This document shows, in pieces, positions 39,288 through 50,910 of a stretch of DNA of 64,000 bases. The stretch is from positions 13,991,174 through 14,055,173 of the forward strand of contig OX439042.1 of the NCBI GenBank assembly GCA_949317995.1, given 5' to 3'. Made by a program: the position numbers and the translations under genes. Source of the DNA: Acholoe squamosa (Eukaryota > Annelida > Polychaeta > Phyllodocida > Polynoidae). Position 1 is the first letter of the stretch. Each line of letters starts with the position of its first letter. The notes beneath the pieces were generated by a model. That model was given only the letters and a program-made list of their open reading frames with translations. It searched no databases and was not told where the DNA came from.

Positions 39288-40600
39288 ACACCAGCTGGTA
39301 AAGATCACATAGTAAATGATGGAGGAGGTGGGAAAAGACAGTTCAGGGTCAATGGTGGAAGTCACAAACACCCTCCAGTTTTAATTATAAACCAGTTATC
39401 TCTCATTGAGAGTGAAGATACAAAATACTGACTTCCTGCCATCCTTCACCTTGAGATAGACTAAACGGTTATCTTGAAGGGTTATTATATCCCTACGCTG
39501 CTAAACATCTGTGAAGAGGCAAGGTGAGCGGGTGCTCCATGCTAAAAGTCAACTTTAAAATTCAGATCACTAGCTTTTCAAAAACAGAAGATAGTTCCGT
39601 TAGTTTTGGAGGAATGGCTTGCTAATATAATATGGGTGGGTATGACCATATCCTGAATGTCAATAAGCTCTAGGCCTAATTGGTCATGAGATACATATAT
39701 AATTAGCATAATATGAGCTAATTAGCTGGATTAGCATAAATTTTTATTCTTTTGCCCATTACTTTTGATCTAGAAACGGTATTTTTGTTCTGTTTTCACT
39801 ATAGTAAGCCTTGTGAAACATTCTCTCGAATGGGGTCATAGATTTTCATATTTAGAATAGAAATCATGTTTCCATGGCAACAGAAATCAAATTTACACAT
39901 CAAATTTGGGGCCTATCCACTCAAAATAGAACGTTTTATCAAAAACCCATCGTATTTTAGGCATGTAACATTGAGTATTGACTAAATGACTCTTTATAGA
40001 CAGGAAGAGGACCCCTGTGTTTCTAATCTATATCAAATCTCCACTTGCCTCAGGTGGGCGAGAGTAGGATACAAGATACACATTTGTGACAGGATCTGCG
40101 TAAAGGGTCCTTAGTGAAAGGTCCTTATTCCCAATACATGCTACATTTAGAGACTATAAATGGGATTGGAGGACTCTTAATGCAGCCAAAAAGATATCAC
40201 TAAAAGCTATATTATGTTTTTTCTAGATTAGAAAGTTTTACATGGGGTAGGTATGACCATATCCTGAATGTCAATAAGCTCTAGGCCTATTTACCAGGGG
40301 GTAGAAAAGGAGAAACCATGCGCGAACGCGCCCTTTTGACCTTTATGCCCCATGTCATGCCCCATGTCATCGTTGTTTAATGGTGAAACTGAGAAATCCC
40401 CATGTCATATGTCTCTCATATTTGTCTCTAGGCCACAATGGCCATGTCAAACATCAATATTTCCATGTCACCACGTCAAATCTAGCGGTGAAGACACATA
40501 GTTTAGGACAGGGATAACCTGACAACCCATCACACCAAACAGTAAAAGCTTATCAGTACAAACTGACAGCCACTAATGCTAGTATCAAAAGCACAAGGGA
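39288..40600. other. Host flank with a dispersed direct repeat, no gene seen
   Basis: GTATGACCATATCCTGAATG plus TCAATAAGCTCTAGGCCTA occurs at about 39,640 and again at about 40,245, roughly 600 bases apart. Nothing coding is recognised. Confidence 0.45.
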
Positions 40601-40619
40601 AAAAAGTATGCTCATGATA

Positions 40620-41490
40620 TAACAGATGAGTATAAAAATAGTCCACAAGCATTTTGGCGAGAAACAAGCAAACTTCTACCTAGTAAAAAAGATTCTAGAG
40701 ATGAAATATCCCTTATAAATCCAGTAGATAACAACAACATTCAGCGGTTGATACAGCTGATTATTCATTCTTTGCAAATATTGGAACAGATTTAGCCAAA
40801 GACTTTAATTATGAATGGGAATTTTTGGGAAAAGTTAATACTAATACTGAAATTATTTTAAATGAAACTACCTTAGAAGAATGAGATAGGGTCATTACAG
40901 ACATAAATATAAATAAAGCTTCTCCTGTAAATCTGCTATCTTCCAAAGTTTTAAAATCTGTCTTCAAAATTACAAAAAAAAAAAAAAAACAGTTACTATA
41001 CATGTGAAATTGTTCGTTACGTTCTGGAAATATACCTAATAAGTGGAAAATTGCTACTGCCATTCCAATTCATAAAGGTGGAGATCGCAGTTTGGTCAAT
41101 AACTACAGACCCATATCTTTATTACCATTACCGGGTAAAATGTTAGAATGCATTATTCATTCACAATTAGTGAGGTTTCTGGAAGATAACAATTTACTAA
41201 CTTCCATGCAGAATGGGTAAAGAAAAGGGAGGTCAACAATAATGAATCAGTATGTGAAATAACTGACTACATTTTAGGGCAAACAAATGTTGCAGGGGCG
41301 TAGGAAGCGGTTGGGGGGGCTGTTATATTTTTATATAGGCTTATATAGGGAACCTCCTCATTATTGGGGGGGGGAGGGTGGGCAGGTCCCCCTGCCCCTG
41401 CCCCCCTTTCCTACGCCCCTGGCTACCATTATTTGACCTGTGAAAGGCTTTTGATACCGTTGACCATAAAATATTATTAAAGAAATTGTC
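40620..41490 (+). pseudogene. LINE reverse transcriptase fragment (interrupted)
   Basis: Readable pieces in changing frames: TDEYKNSPQAFWRETSKLLP; NKWKIATAIPIHKGGD followed by NNYRPISLLPLPGKMLE (the RT fingers motif); and, after an insertion, FDTVDHKILLKKL (RT motif A region). Stops, a poly-A run and frame changes show an old copy. A 129-bp MITE is inserted between the second and third pieces. Confidence 0.75.
41293..41421. mobile_element. Small hAT-like MITE, TIR CAGGGGCGTAGGAA
   Basis: CAGGGGCGTAGGAA at the left and TTCCTACGCCCCTG at the right are perfect inverted ends around a G/C-run interior. CAGGGGCG ends are typical of hAT families. I see no clear 8-bp duplication. It splits the LINE fragment, so it is younger than it. 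Confidence 0.7.
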
Positions 41491-42835
41491 ATACATTGTC
41501 TTAAAAGTTAACTGTATAAAAAAGAGCTGTATCCTACCAAGGGCCTGTCTTTCCTTGTGTTAAAATGTATTAAAAAAGTTACAAAATAATTTCAGAGAAG
41601 GACCACACATACAGACGTCCATATGTCACATATGGACACCCGTATATCACTGCCCTTATAGGCTTTACTGTTTCTGTTCAGATTTCCGCATCCTAGAATG
41701 ATGGATGCGGATCTCCACATGTGGATGCAGAATTTTACCTGTTTCTGTTCAAGATGCGGAAATCAAAAATCCCACATAGAGGCCATATATATCCTTCTAA
41801 ATACGGAGGGGTTGGGAGGTACCCTGTATGTTAAATTTGTGAGGATACGGGGTTTCTTGGCCACATACCATAGAAAAGTGCCGTATATGATGCAGGGAGT
41901 AGAGAAGGGGGGGGGGGTAAATGGATAGACAGGGGTTCATGAGGGTTGCAAAAAAAAAACAGTACAGAATCTCCCACTACTGTTTTTGGATGGGGGGGGG
42001 GCAAAGTATTTCATTTCTAGTAAGTTCACCCCTACATTTGATCGTTTCTTGGGGGTGGGTTGCCTTCCATATCAACCCACATCGCTTAGTGCATTTTCAA
42101 CCCCCTCCCCACCCAGTTCTCTGATACTCCCCCACCACTACAGCCACCCCCTGCATTTGTTTGAATATGGTGCTAATTGATTTGAGGATAAAATAATTTT
42201 TTCTACGCCGACTTTAGGGTCAGACAAAAAGTACAACCCAATTTATTTCAGGATAATGCCTCCCCTTGTGGTAAAATGAGACATACACAAAGGCTGCTAA
42301 ACATTGTAGACCCCCCTCCATAAATTCCACTGCGTAGTTGTATGTCATCCCCTAACCAAACCCCCCCTCGCCGATACCAATCCCATATCTGTCTTCCTAA
42401 ACATACAGCATTTTTTTAAATTATTTCCACATAGATCATGTGATCCCGCATGTGTGACGTCATTTAGGGAATTCCAAGGGGGTTTCCTGGAATGTAGACT
42501 GGAATTTGCACAATTAACCTTTAAGAGAGAAAAGAATATCTGTATGTAGTATTCCAGATACAGAAATTGCATATAACATACGGACAGGACACGGCCACCA
42601 ATCTGAAACACTTTTTTAAATAATATTTTCTTTTTCCACATATAATGGCCGTATCTCATGGCCATATGTGTATATCTATAGCTATGTGGTGAAACATCCT
42701 CCTGGTACCCCTCTAGCCATATTTGATTTACCAACATAGGGATTAAGCACATCTATATAAACCACTTACATCATGGTGGTTTTCTTTGTTTGAATTTTGA
42801 TTCTCTTATGGGACAGGTTATTGAAAGAATAAAAT
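41491..42835. other. Non-coding stretch, no gene seen
   Basis: Contains G-run and C-run tracts and no recognisable domain on either strand. Short open frames are not supported. Confidence 0.35.
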
Positions 42836-43396
42836 CTACTTGTTTAATGAAGATGTCCCAAGCTTGGTTAGGGCATACTGTATTCCAAAAGGTTTGCCAA
42901 TCCGAGTTTGTAGTCCCAGAGCAAAGTTTTCCTTGACATAATTCTTATAGCTTCTACCAAAGAAAGTTGTTGGTTTATTTCTAATTGGTTCAAATTTTCT
43001 TGTTATATATACTAATTTATGGCCAGTAATGTTGGGCGTTAGTATATTCACATCTGAGTAATCTTTGGTATTTGTACAAACTAGGTCTAGAAGGGAGGGA
43101 GGGGCTATGGTACTAAAGTGAGTAGGACTCGTTATCAATTGTGCTAGGCCTAGAAGAAGAAACATATTTTTTAGATTTCTTAAATTTGTTTTTTGGGGCT
43201 TGGGGATTTTTTTTCTTTTTAACATATTTATATCAAAGTCTCCAAGTATGAAGATTTCATCATCTTTATATTCATCAAGCATGTCAAAAGACTGGGAAAA
43301 CTTTTTGATGAATTGGTTTACATGCCCGTTGGGTGGCCTATATACTGAGGAAATTACAATAGGCTTCATTTGTAACCATGCAGCAAGATCATTCAT
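42836..43396 (-). pseudogene. LINE endonuclease fragment (EEP superfamily)
   Basis: Carries VISSVYRPPNG, then FILGDFDINML (the catalytic GDFN-type motif with D for the usual N) and LLDLVCTN with NITGHKLVYI, where family members have SDHxxI. It is thus the C-terminal half of the endonuclease domain of a CR1/L2-type ORF2. The D-H pair at the end is altered (GHK), so catalysis is unlikely. Confidence 0.75.
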
Positions 43397-44235
43397 ATCT
43401 ACAGAAACATATGCGGGCTTTCCTAACCCACTTAAAAGGGTCTATATCTCCACTTTCCTATCCCCTCAGATGTGTGTGGTGCACATATGCGCGGGCACTG
43501 ACACATTCCTCTGTGAAATTGTGTAATGTCATTCTCGCCATGAATATGACCTTAGCTGTCAAAATGGTGTTAAACATCTATTACTCACTCACTCACAGAA
43601 ACATATGCTGTTAATCAACAGCAAAATATTTTGTAAAATTACAGAAATATGTCTTGTAAAATAACAGCAATATTTTCTGTACATGAACAGCAAGTCTTGC
43701 TGAAAATGACAGCAGAATATACTGTAAATTCACAAAAACCTTAGTACTATAGTATGTATCCGAACGGGACTATAGTTAGGTACTGTTTATTACTCACTCG
43801 ACCTGCAGCTAATCAGAGGCCTCCATTTGGTCACGTGACCTGTGACGTCACAAAGGGGCATGCCCTCATTTGCATAATAGGCCACACCCCTTTGACCTAT
43901 GATGTCACAGGCGACCTTGACCTTTGACCTCATTTGGATAATAGGCCACACCCCCTTGATCTATGACGTCACAGGTGACCTTGGGTTTTTTTTGAGAGGA
44001 CAAGTTGAAATTGATACTCCTATTGGTTTCTCTTTAGAAAACATCTGTAAATAGTCTTTTAATGAATTGAGGTCTTTATGAACATTTTGTTTTAACAACG
44101 CCGCTTTAAAGAATTCACTGAAGTATAAAACCAATTTAGCAGTTGTATGTAAGTAGACATACCCTTTTATCAGTATAAAGAGGTGTGGGTTATTATGTTA
44201 ATGAGGGTGTAACTAAAAAATAGTTTGTTTTTTAA

Positions 44236-44312
44236 GGCAAGCTGAAAGCTTGCCCAAAAAAAAAGAAATTGGGGCCTTTATTTTATTCATTAAGGCAAGC
44301 TAAAAGCTTGCC
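44236..44312. repeat. Two hairpins with GGCAAGCT/AGCTTGCC stems
   Basis: 44,236-44,254 (loop GAA) and 44,294-44,312 (loop AAA), both followed by or set within A/T runs. The same stem lies at 19,823 in the first Polinton. Confidence 0.7.
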
Positions 44313-44588
44313 CTCCTTGTTTAAAAAAAAACCAGAAAACATCTGTAAATAGTCTTTTAATGGGGGCAGGTTTACTGATATTAAAATTTTTTGGTAATTT
44401 TATAAAAATTTTATATAGCGAATAAAACACATCACTGTTATGCAAAGGAGGATTAACCAGTTATTCAATTAGAAACCTGACTACCACCAGCATGTAGTTA
44501 CATGAAGATATTTATCACAGTTTCTAACGTCTGTGATTTTACCGTATAAAATGGAGATGATAACGTATGATAGAGGATGAGGGAGAAG

Positions 44589-44678
44589 ATGTCAGCAGTT
44601 TACCTCTGCAAAGACTGCGACATAACATTTAAGATGAGGCATAAAAGGTGTGTAAGCGTGACGCAAGTAAAACGATAG
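44589..44678 (+). CDS. 29-codon frame with a C2HC zinc finger (fragment?)
   Basis: Reads MSAVYLCKDCDITFKMRHKR then C: a C-x2-C-x8-H-x3-C finger. It lies about 850 bases inside the second Polinton-like end. It could be the N-terminal finger of a larger lost gene (finger-led N termini occur in Polinton proteins) or chance. The frame stops at TAG. Confidence 0.25.
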   Translation: MSAVYLCKDCDITFKMRHKRCVSVTQVKR

Positions 44679-44877
44679 TGCAACGTAAGGGTGGTTGGCG
44701 TCACCTAGCCCAAATTTTTTAATATTATAAATCTGATATATACCAATAAATCACCATCATGCTTACAAAGCCCTAACTTAGATGAAGTAGAAGTTAAAAA
44801 TACTACCTATTTCTAGTGAAACGTTAGAGTGAAGTAATGATTAATTTGTGAGGAATAATGCAAAGTATAAAGCATAT

Positions 44878-45293
44878 TGTAATGGTTCGTCTCGTTAAGT
44901 TAGATTAAATCATAACGAAGAGAGAGAAAAGTTTCCGGGTAGGCAACCGAGCTTTTATTTCATAGCTTGCGTTACATACGATCACAGCCTCAGAGGACTA
45001 CATGCTACTAGGGCATTCGGTTACCCTTTCGGGTAACAACCTGGTTGAGCAGTGGGTAAACCACTACTGAGGAACATGGGCTAGGACCAGCCTTATATAG
45101 GGGAAAAGCCCGCGAAACTCAGACCGGCCACGTGACGTGTGGCGGACGAGTGGTAGGCCCCCTGGTGTAATGGATACGAACACAGAGGCAGGTGCTGCCA
45201 CCTGCCATCCGGATTCCCCCACTACACCCGAAGGACCTAGGTCTGAGTCTCACGGGTACATGAACGTAAAGTGTAAAATACCATACCCCTACA
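44878..45293 (-). repeat. 3' LTR, copy 2
   Basis: 416 bp, TG...CA, one base shorter than the copy 1 LTRs (AACGTAAAG against AACGTTAAAG). The TATA box and AATAAA on the minus strand are kept. Confidence 0.92.
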
Positions 45294-46102
45294 CTGCCCC
45301 CCTTAGACAATAACTTGGGGGTAATTAAACCGCAGTGTATTAATAACCTAGTAAGTGATTGTTTACAATACTAAAAAGGGGTATTAATTACACTTGCTCG
45401 ATGTGAAATAGGCTATAGTATAAGACTATCCTATTTCTGAAAAATTATACAATAATAGCATCGAGTCTCGTTCATTTCATTTCCACCAGTAGCTTATAAC
45501 AACCACAAATGATAAATATACAACTATCACAGATTTATAGTAATGTTTTGACAACAGTAGGGTCCTGAAAAGGACCGGTGGTTGTAAATAATGATTGTAT
45601 TACAGTTATTGAACCCGGAAAAAAATTTTGACTTTTTAAATTAACAACTCTGTCCACTTTACAAAGTGAATTGAATATTAATGATCAGATATGAACAATT
45701 AATCTGATACTATATGAACACAATTAGGTATTAACCTGAGTAATACAATACTAAGTTTAGAGAAATCCGTTGGACCTTCTCTTATTTTATAGAAAAATAT
45801 TTATACTTTTGAGACGCAGCTCAGTTTATACCTTAGTGTTTTATATTTACAAATTACAGAAGAAATATAGTCTCTTAATATATTGAGACCAGGAATGACC
45901 TATCTAGACAGATATAGGTCTAGGATTACCTTAAACAACTTGTAGGATTCGCAGATCCAGTATATTTATAGGTACCCTCATATAATAATATATCTTTTTA
46001 AAAGATATTATATAGTTATAAATACAATTTTACACACAATATAATATTATCAACAAAGTTACTTGTTTTCATGATTGGAGGATGTAACAGGAGTCGGATG
46101 CT

Positions 46103-46375
46103 GCTGATGTCTTGGTATGGGCGAGCTGAACCCTGATGCCTGAAGTGCTATAGTAAAACTTGTTGGTGGGTGTAGCTAAACCCTGATGCCTGTAGTGCTA
46201 GCTAACTGGAGGTAATAGTAGATCCAGTTGTAGACTGTTGATGGACTTTATGGGCGTAGCTAAACCCTGATGCCTGTAGTGCTAGCTAACTGGAGGTAAT
46301 AGTAGATCCAGTTGTAGACTGATGATGGACTTTATGGGCGTAGCTAAACCCTGATGCCTGTAGTGCTAGCTCACA
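46103..46375 (-). repeat. ~84-bp tandem repeats in copy 2 3' UTR
   Basis: Same array and unit number as at 21,281-21,570 in copy 1. Confidence 0.8.
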
Positions 46376-46469
46376 AATAGTAGTGGTGTAGTAGTAAATC
46401 CGGTTTGTAGTTCAAAAGTCCATATTAGTGTAAATTGTCCTTGATTTTATAATAGGCACAGTCATTATA

Positions 46470-46958
46470 TTATGGCACAGTACAATTATGGTGTTTACAG
46501 CATTGGTACTCCTCCTCCAGAGTGACTTGTTTGTTTCTCCTTCTGTTTTCAGTTTCCGGATTAGGGTACAGTTTGGTACCCGAATCAATACGGGTTGGAT
46601 AAAAAAAATGGTTTCCTATCCAACAATACATAGGTAATAGCACCCCGGGACACACAATTATGCCCAATCTTCATGCAGCAGTTTTCACTGTTCCATGTTC
46701 TCCTCGGGTGGCTGGTTTGGACCCGGTTGTTGAGCCTGAGGCTGAACGGGGGGGGGGGGGGGTCCACACCGGTTCCATCCGTAGATGCCAATGCGGGGAC
46801 AGCAGGTGTTAGTTTCACCTTTTGGCGTGCCTCGAACAGGTTCAAAGCATGCTCAGGTGTGCCGTCCCAGTTATCCATGATAACTCCAAAAACCTTGAAG
46901 AACTTTTGCTGGTTCTTCATGTTCGTTGCTCGTTCTAGGTCGAGCATCTGAGAAGCTG
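46470..46958 (-). pseudogene. Third ORF, C-terminal part (copy 2), out of frame
   Basis: After the 4-base loss near 46,960 the remainder is read in another frame, and it is broken again: a long G run at 46,749-46,762 replaces GGAGGGG of copy 1, and a further change lies near 46,600. The residues match the end of the copy 1 protein. Confidence 0.8.
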
Positions 46959-49900
46959 TTTCTCGGATAGTGCCTCCTGCCGCAGATTAGCAGCTTCCTG
47001 CTTATCTTTGGCAACATCCGCCTTTATCTGAGTCGAGATCCGGTTGATCTCTGACTTCTGGATCGCGTCAATGCACTGGAGAGTGCTCGACACGGTCCGA
47101 CGATACATATCCAGGTGGAGGTTTTCCAGATGGTGCTGTAACGTTTCGAATTGCTTGCTCTGAATATTGCAAGACAATTTGTCCTCCTTCTTGAAGAAGG
47201 TCTCCACTGTCTGGATCAGCTTAGGCCGATGAACCACAGCACCAGGTGGGGGTACCTGACCCTGAGGCTTCGGCTGTGCTCCAGACCCACTCGCAGTGAC
47301 AGCTACACGCGTGTGCGAAGAAGCAACCGCAGTAGTAGCCGCACTAGCAGTGGTCGAAGAAGGGCCTTGATTTGGAAATCCCTGAGCTAGGGGCAACCGC
47401 GACAATTCCCTTCTAAGGTCTTTGGCTGTCAACAATGGCGCGGGTGGACGTTGTCTCACCACAGCACTCATTGTAGGTCGGGGAGCTTGACCTCCTACTG
47501 TCGGCAGTTCCTGCTTGACCCTCCCGTACTGATCAAAGATTTGCATCTCTGGTCCGGGTGGGCCCATAGCAGGGTACTGCTTCGGGTCTTTGACATTCAA
47601 AGGCGCGTGTTTCCGGGAGGACTGGCCACCCGATCCACTGACACCAAAGAATGTTGGGTTCTGTGCACCTAGTGGAGTTGGTGCTCGTCCATAATGGAAA
47701 GGAGTTCCAGTAGGAGATGGAAGATGTGGCTTCTTCCTTCCCCCATTCGTCTGTCTCTCCAACGCCTCCAGTGGTGACCTGGCTCGGCTTGGAGATTCAG
47801 ACGCCTGTCTCTTCCTATCTGCCGCGGAGGGTCCCTGGCGGTAATCCCTGCGGCTTCGGATCTGTTCTCCGGATGGAGTTACATAAGCCCCACCACGACG
47901 GCGGGCCTTGTTGCTCCTCCATTCGTTCAACAGATCGTACTCCTCCTGAGCGTACTCTAGTTTGCCGGACCCGGGAGTCTGGGCAAACTGAGCCTTTAGT
48001 TTCTGGTTAGTACCAGGAACCGTAGGCGCAAACTGCTTCGTACTCGGTGTGAGGGAAGCCAACTTCTCTGCATTGAGGCCCTTAAGGTTACCATAGAGTT
48101 CAGAGTGAATTTTCATCACCCGATCTATGGCTGCCTCCAGGCCCTCTCCATGCGAAGTCACATAGTGCCGGACCATGTCTCCGCGTCGGGGGATGACACA
48201 TCCTGTGCATTTAGCACATTTCTTGCCAACCTCCCGGTTGCAGACATATTCCGGCCTCTGGTGCATATGAACCTCCACGAGATGACGAAGGAACTCGTCT
48301 TTCTCGATGAAGAATTCAACCTCACCCTCACTTTGAGTACAACGTTGAAAGGGACAATCCTTACGATCCTCCCCGTAGTACTCATCTAGAGCAAACTTGA
48401 GCTTGCCCTTCTGGTCGTAATTGTACAGACCATTGGGCGAATTCTTAACGAATTCCCAATAGATCCAGTACATATTGGCCGGTTTTCTATCGGAGAGCTT
48501 CTTGCGAAGCCATTCCTCCATATCTTCACGCTTCTCACAGGTGATCCGAGGGGGCAGTCTCCATACGGATTTACTCCCCTTCAGGTGTCCCCTGTGTAGA
48601 GGAATGAAGTCGGCAAAGTTGCTATTGGCGTTAGCCCAGATAGCAGCCTCTTGCTCGTCAGTCAGAGTGGCATCCACAACTGGGTCAACCGGCTCCTCCC
48701 CCTCCGGGTCGGATGGTACATCCACAGGTTGCACAACGGGTTGTTGACCCGCGAGAACCTGGGCTGCGGCATCTTGAGCGTCTCCACTCAAATCGGCCAT
48801 TACGTCGTGTAGCTTGACGATTGGCACACTGAGCTCAACTTTTACGGTTGGGACAGCCGGTTCAGCTTCTGTATTATCAGCTTGAACGTCTACCTCGATA
48901 GGTTCAGGTTTGCGTTGGTCAACCCTCTTCTTATTCCGCCTGCGGGATCTGCCGTTAGTAGAAGTGCCAGGCTCGGATGCGTCCGTCTCATTGCCGGAGA
49001 CATCCGAAGCCTTAGTGCCCTTCTTATTGGCCGAGCGTGGAGACACCCGACGGGTTCGGGTACTGTCGGCCACACTCGTGCTGGTAGAGGGTTCGGTTCC
49101 TGACCGCTTCCCTTTACCCTTACCTTTGGTGGGGGTTGCTTTACCCTTTCCACCAGCTGCTTTCCCCTTTACTTGCTCAGTCTTCGTAGGGGTAGACTGA
49201 GCAGTTTTAAGGGAACCATCTGTATCAGGTAGGGCCTTCTCAGGTACTACTGCTGCGTCTCCCAAGGTAGGAGCTTCAGCAGGAGACATGAGACGGTCCA
49301 TCCAATCGGCCATCTTGGCTGTTACGTGCACGGGTGCGGGTCCGGGTACTAACTCCGGATGCGCCAGTGCATACTGCCTCTCCAATAGACGTACTACGAG
49401 GTCCTGTCTTACCCCGAGTCTGTCTAGTGGAGACACACCAATACGGGCCTCTTCTGCCTCAATGGTTTGAGACGTAATGGGGACCCCTGGACAGTAATCC
49501 ACAACAGCGTTACCTGCTGCTTCATACTCATCCGCTGTGCCTAACAGGAGGATCTGGTCTCTATCTATGTATCTAGAGACCTCATCTGCCTTGACACCGG
49601 TATAACCCGTTTTGTCAGACACGTAGGAAGGCCTATAAGAGGTATTCCTTCGGAAAGCCATTTCTGCGTCCCAGACAGCTTTACGAAACCATAAGTGGAC
49701 TACCAATCCTTTGGCCATCTGATGGTAATCCATCAACCAGGACTCCGGAAAGGTATTAGCCCGTTGCGGATGAGCACATTCCCAGATTGCGTTGACAACA
49801 CGCTCATCAACCTCTCTGGACGTCCCATAACAGGTGGGTATCAGCATTTCCTCAGAAATTGCTAACATCCGTCCGTCATAGGGACCGGCTACATTGTGCC

Positions 49901-50366
49901 ATTCTGGACTGTCTGGGAGGGGCAGCTCTAGGTACATTGGCCTGTCAACCGGAGAAGCAGGTCCCAAAGCACCAAATGAGGTACTCCCACCAAGACGGGG
50001 CGGCAATTGAGGGGGAGGTGGCATCAGAGCCCTGTCATGAGACTGGGCTCCTGCCGGCTCTCCACTCAAACCTTCGGATGGAGGGGCTATGTAAGGCTCA
50101 CCTACATCAGTTTGTTGTTGAACACCTCGGCGTTCAGGACTAACTTGTCTGGAGTTGTCGGATGCGTCATAGAACGATTCTACGTCGCTATCGTCTACTC
50201 CAGAGAAGTACTGATCAACATTCATTTGTTGATCCATCTGATCACAATCAGCATCGTATTGCTGATCGTCGTATGTATAAGTGGGACTCTGGGGAGAACC
50301 ACTTCCATACTCCGGCGGGGTGCTGGCACCGGCACCACCGCCAAGGCGGACGGCCTCTTCTGCCAT
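46935..50366 (-). pseudogene. Third ORF (copy 2), C-terminally truncated
   Basis: Same protein as at 21,662-25,543, from MAEEAVRLGG. In this copy the upstream TAG is CAG, so the frame is open further back, but the copy 1 stop shows the real start. Both C2H2-like fingers are kept (CPFQRC and CAKC). Differences from copy 1 are scattered and mostly single substitutions. It ends prematurely after the coiled coil because of the frameshift at about 46,960. Confidence 0.8.
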
Positions 50367-50910
50367 CGACAGAAGTGGCTGTTCGGGGATAAAATATCCC
50401 AATCCACCGGATAAGCAGTAAGTACTGCTTACCCAGTGAAAGGCGGGTGCCTTTTAACGAGGGCACACCTCGGAATATGGCTATCAGACTCCAACAAGAG
50501 TAAGACCACCCTCGGCCACGTCTTCTTCCTTCGCAGGAATAAGACAATATGGCGGGATACTCAAACTTGAATTGCTGCGCATGATCAAACCGGCGCCTCA
50601 CGTGACCATTCGAAAATGGGTCAACAACTTTCCCGCGTGCCCTTAATTAGGTCACGCGCCCTTACATAAAAACAATACAATACCCGATCGGTCGTCCGTC
50701 CGTACTCAGGGTTCAACCATGACAACTCGCTAGGTATTATGGAGTTTATGGATAGCATAAGCATATCCACTGGATAATCCGTCCAAAACCATGGGTACAT
50801 TGTCATAGGGCCTTTTCCAGAAACTCATGACCGGCTCAAATATACATTGAACTAGGTTACAACATATAACAGTACACAGTACAGGACAACACACTCGTTG
50901 TGTTAACAGG

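Larger units (their letters stand above)
43743..44877 (+). mobile_element. Left end of a second Polinton-like element
   Basis: Begins AGTACTATAGTATGTATCCGAACGGGACTATA, read as two blocks, matching the 19,463 terminal repeat in order and orientation. TATTACTCACTCGACCTGCAG and later GTGGGTTATTATGT.AATGAG.GTGTAACT also match. Both hairpins with GGCAAGCT stems follow. It carries several TGACGTCA and CATTTGCATAATAGGCCACACCCCTTTGACC-type tandem blocks. No matching right end or 6-bp duplication is visible in the window; an LTR retrotransposon interrupts it at 44,878. Confidence 0.7.
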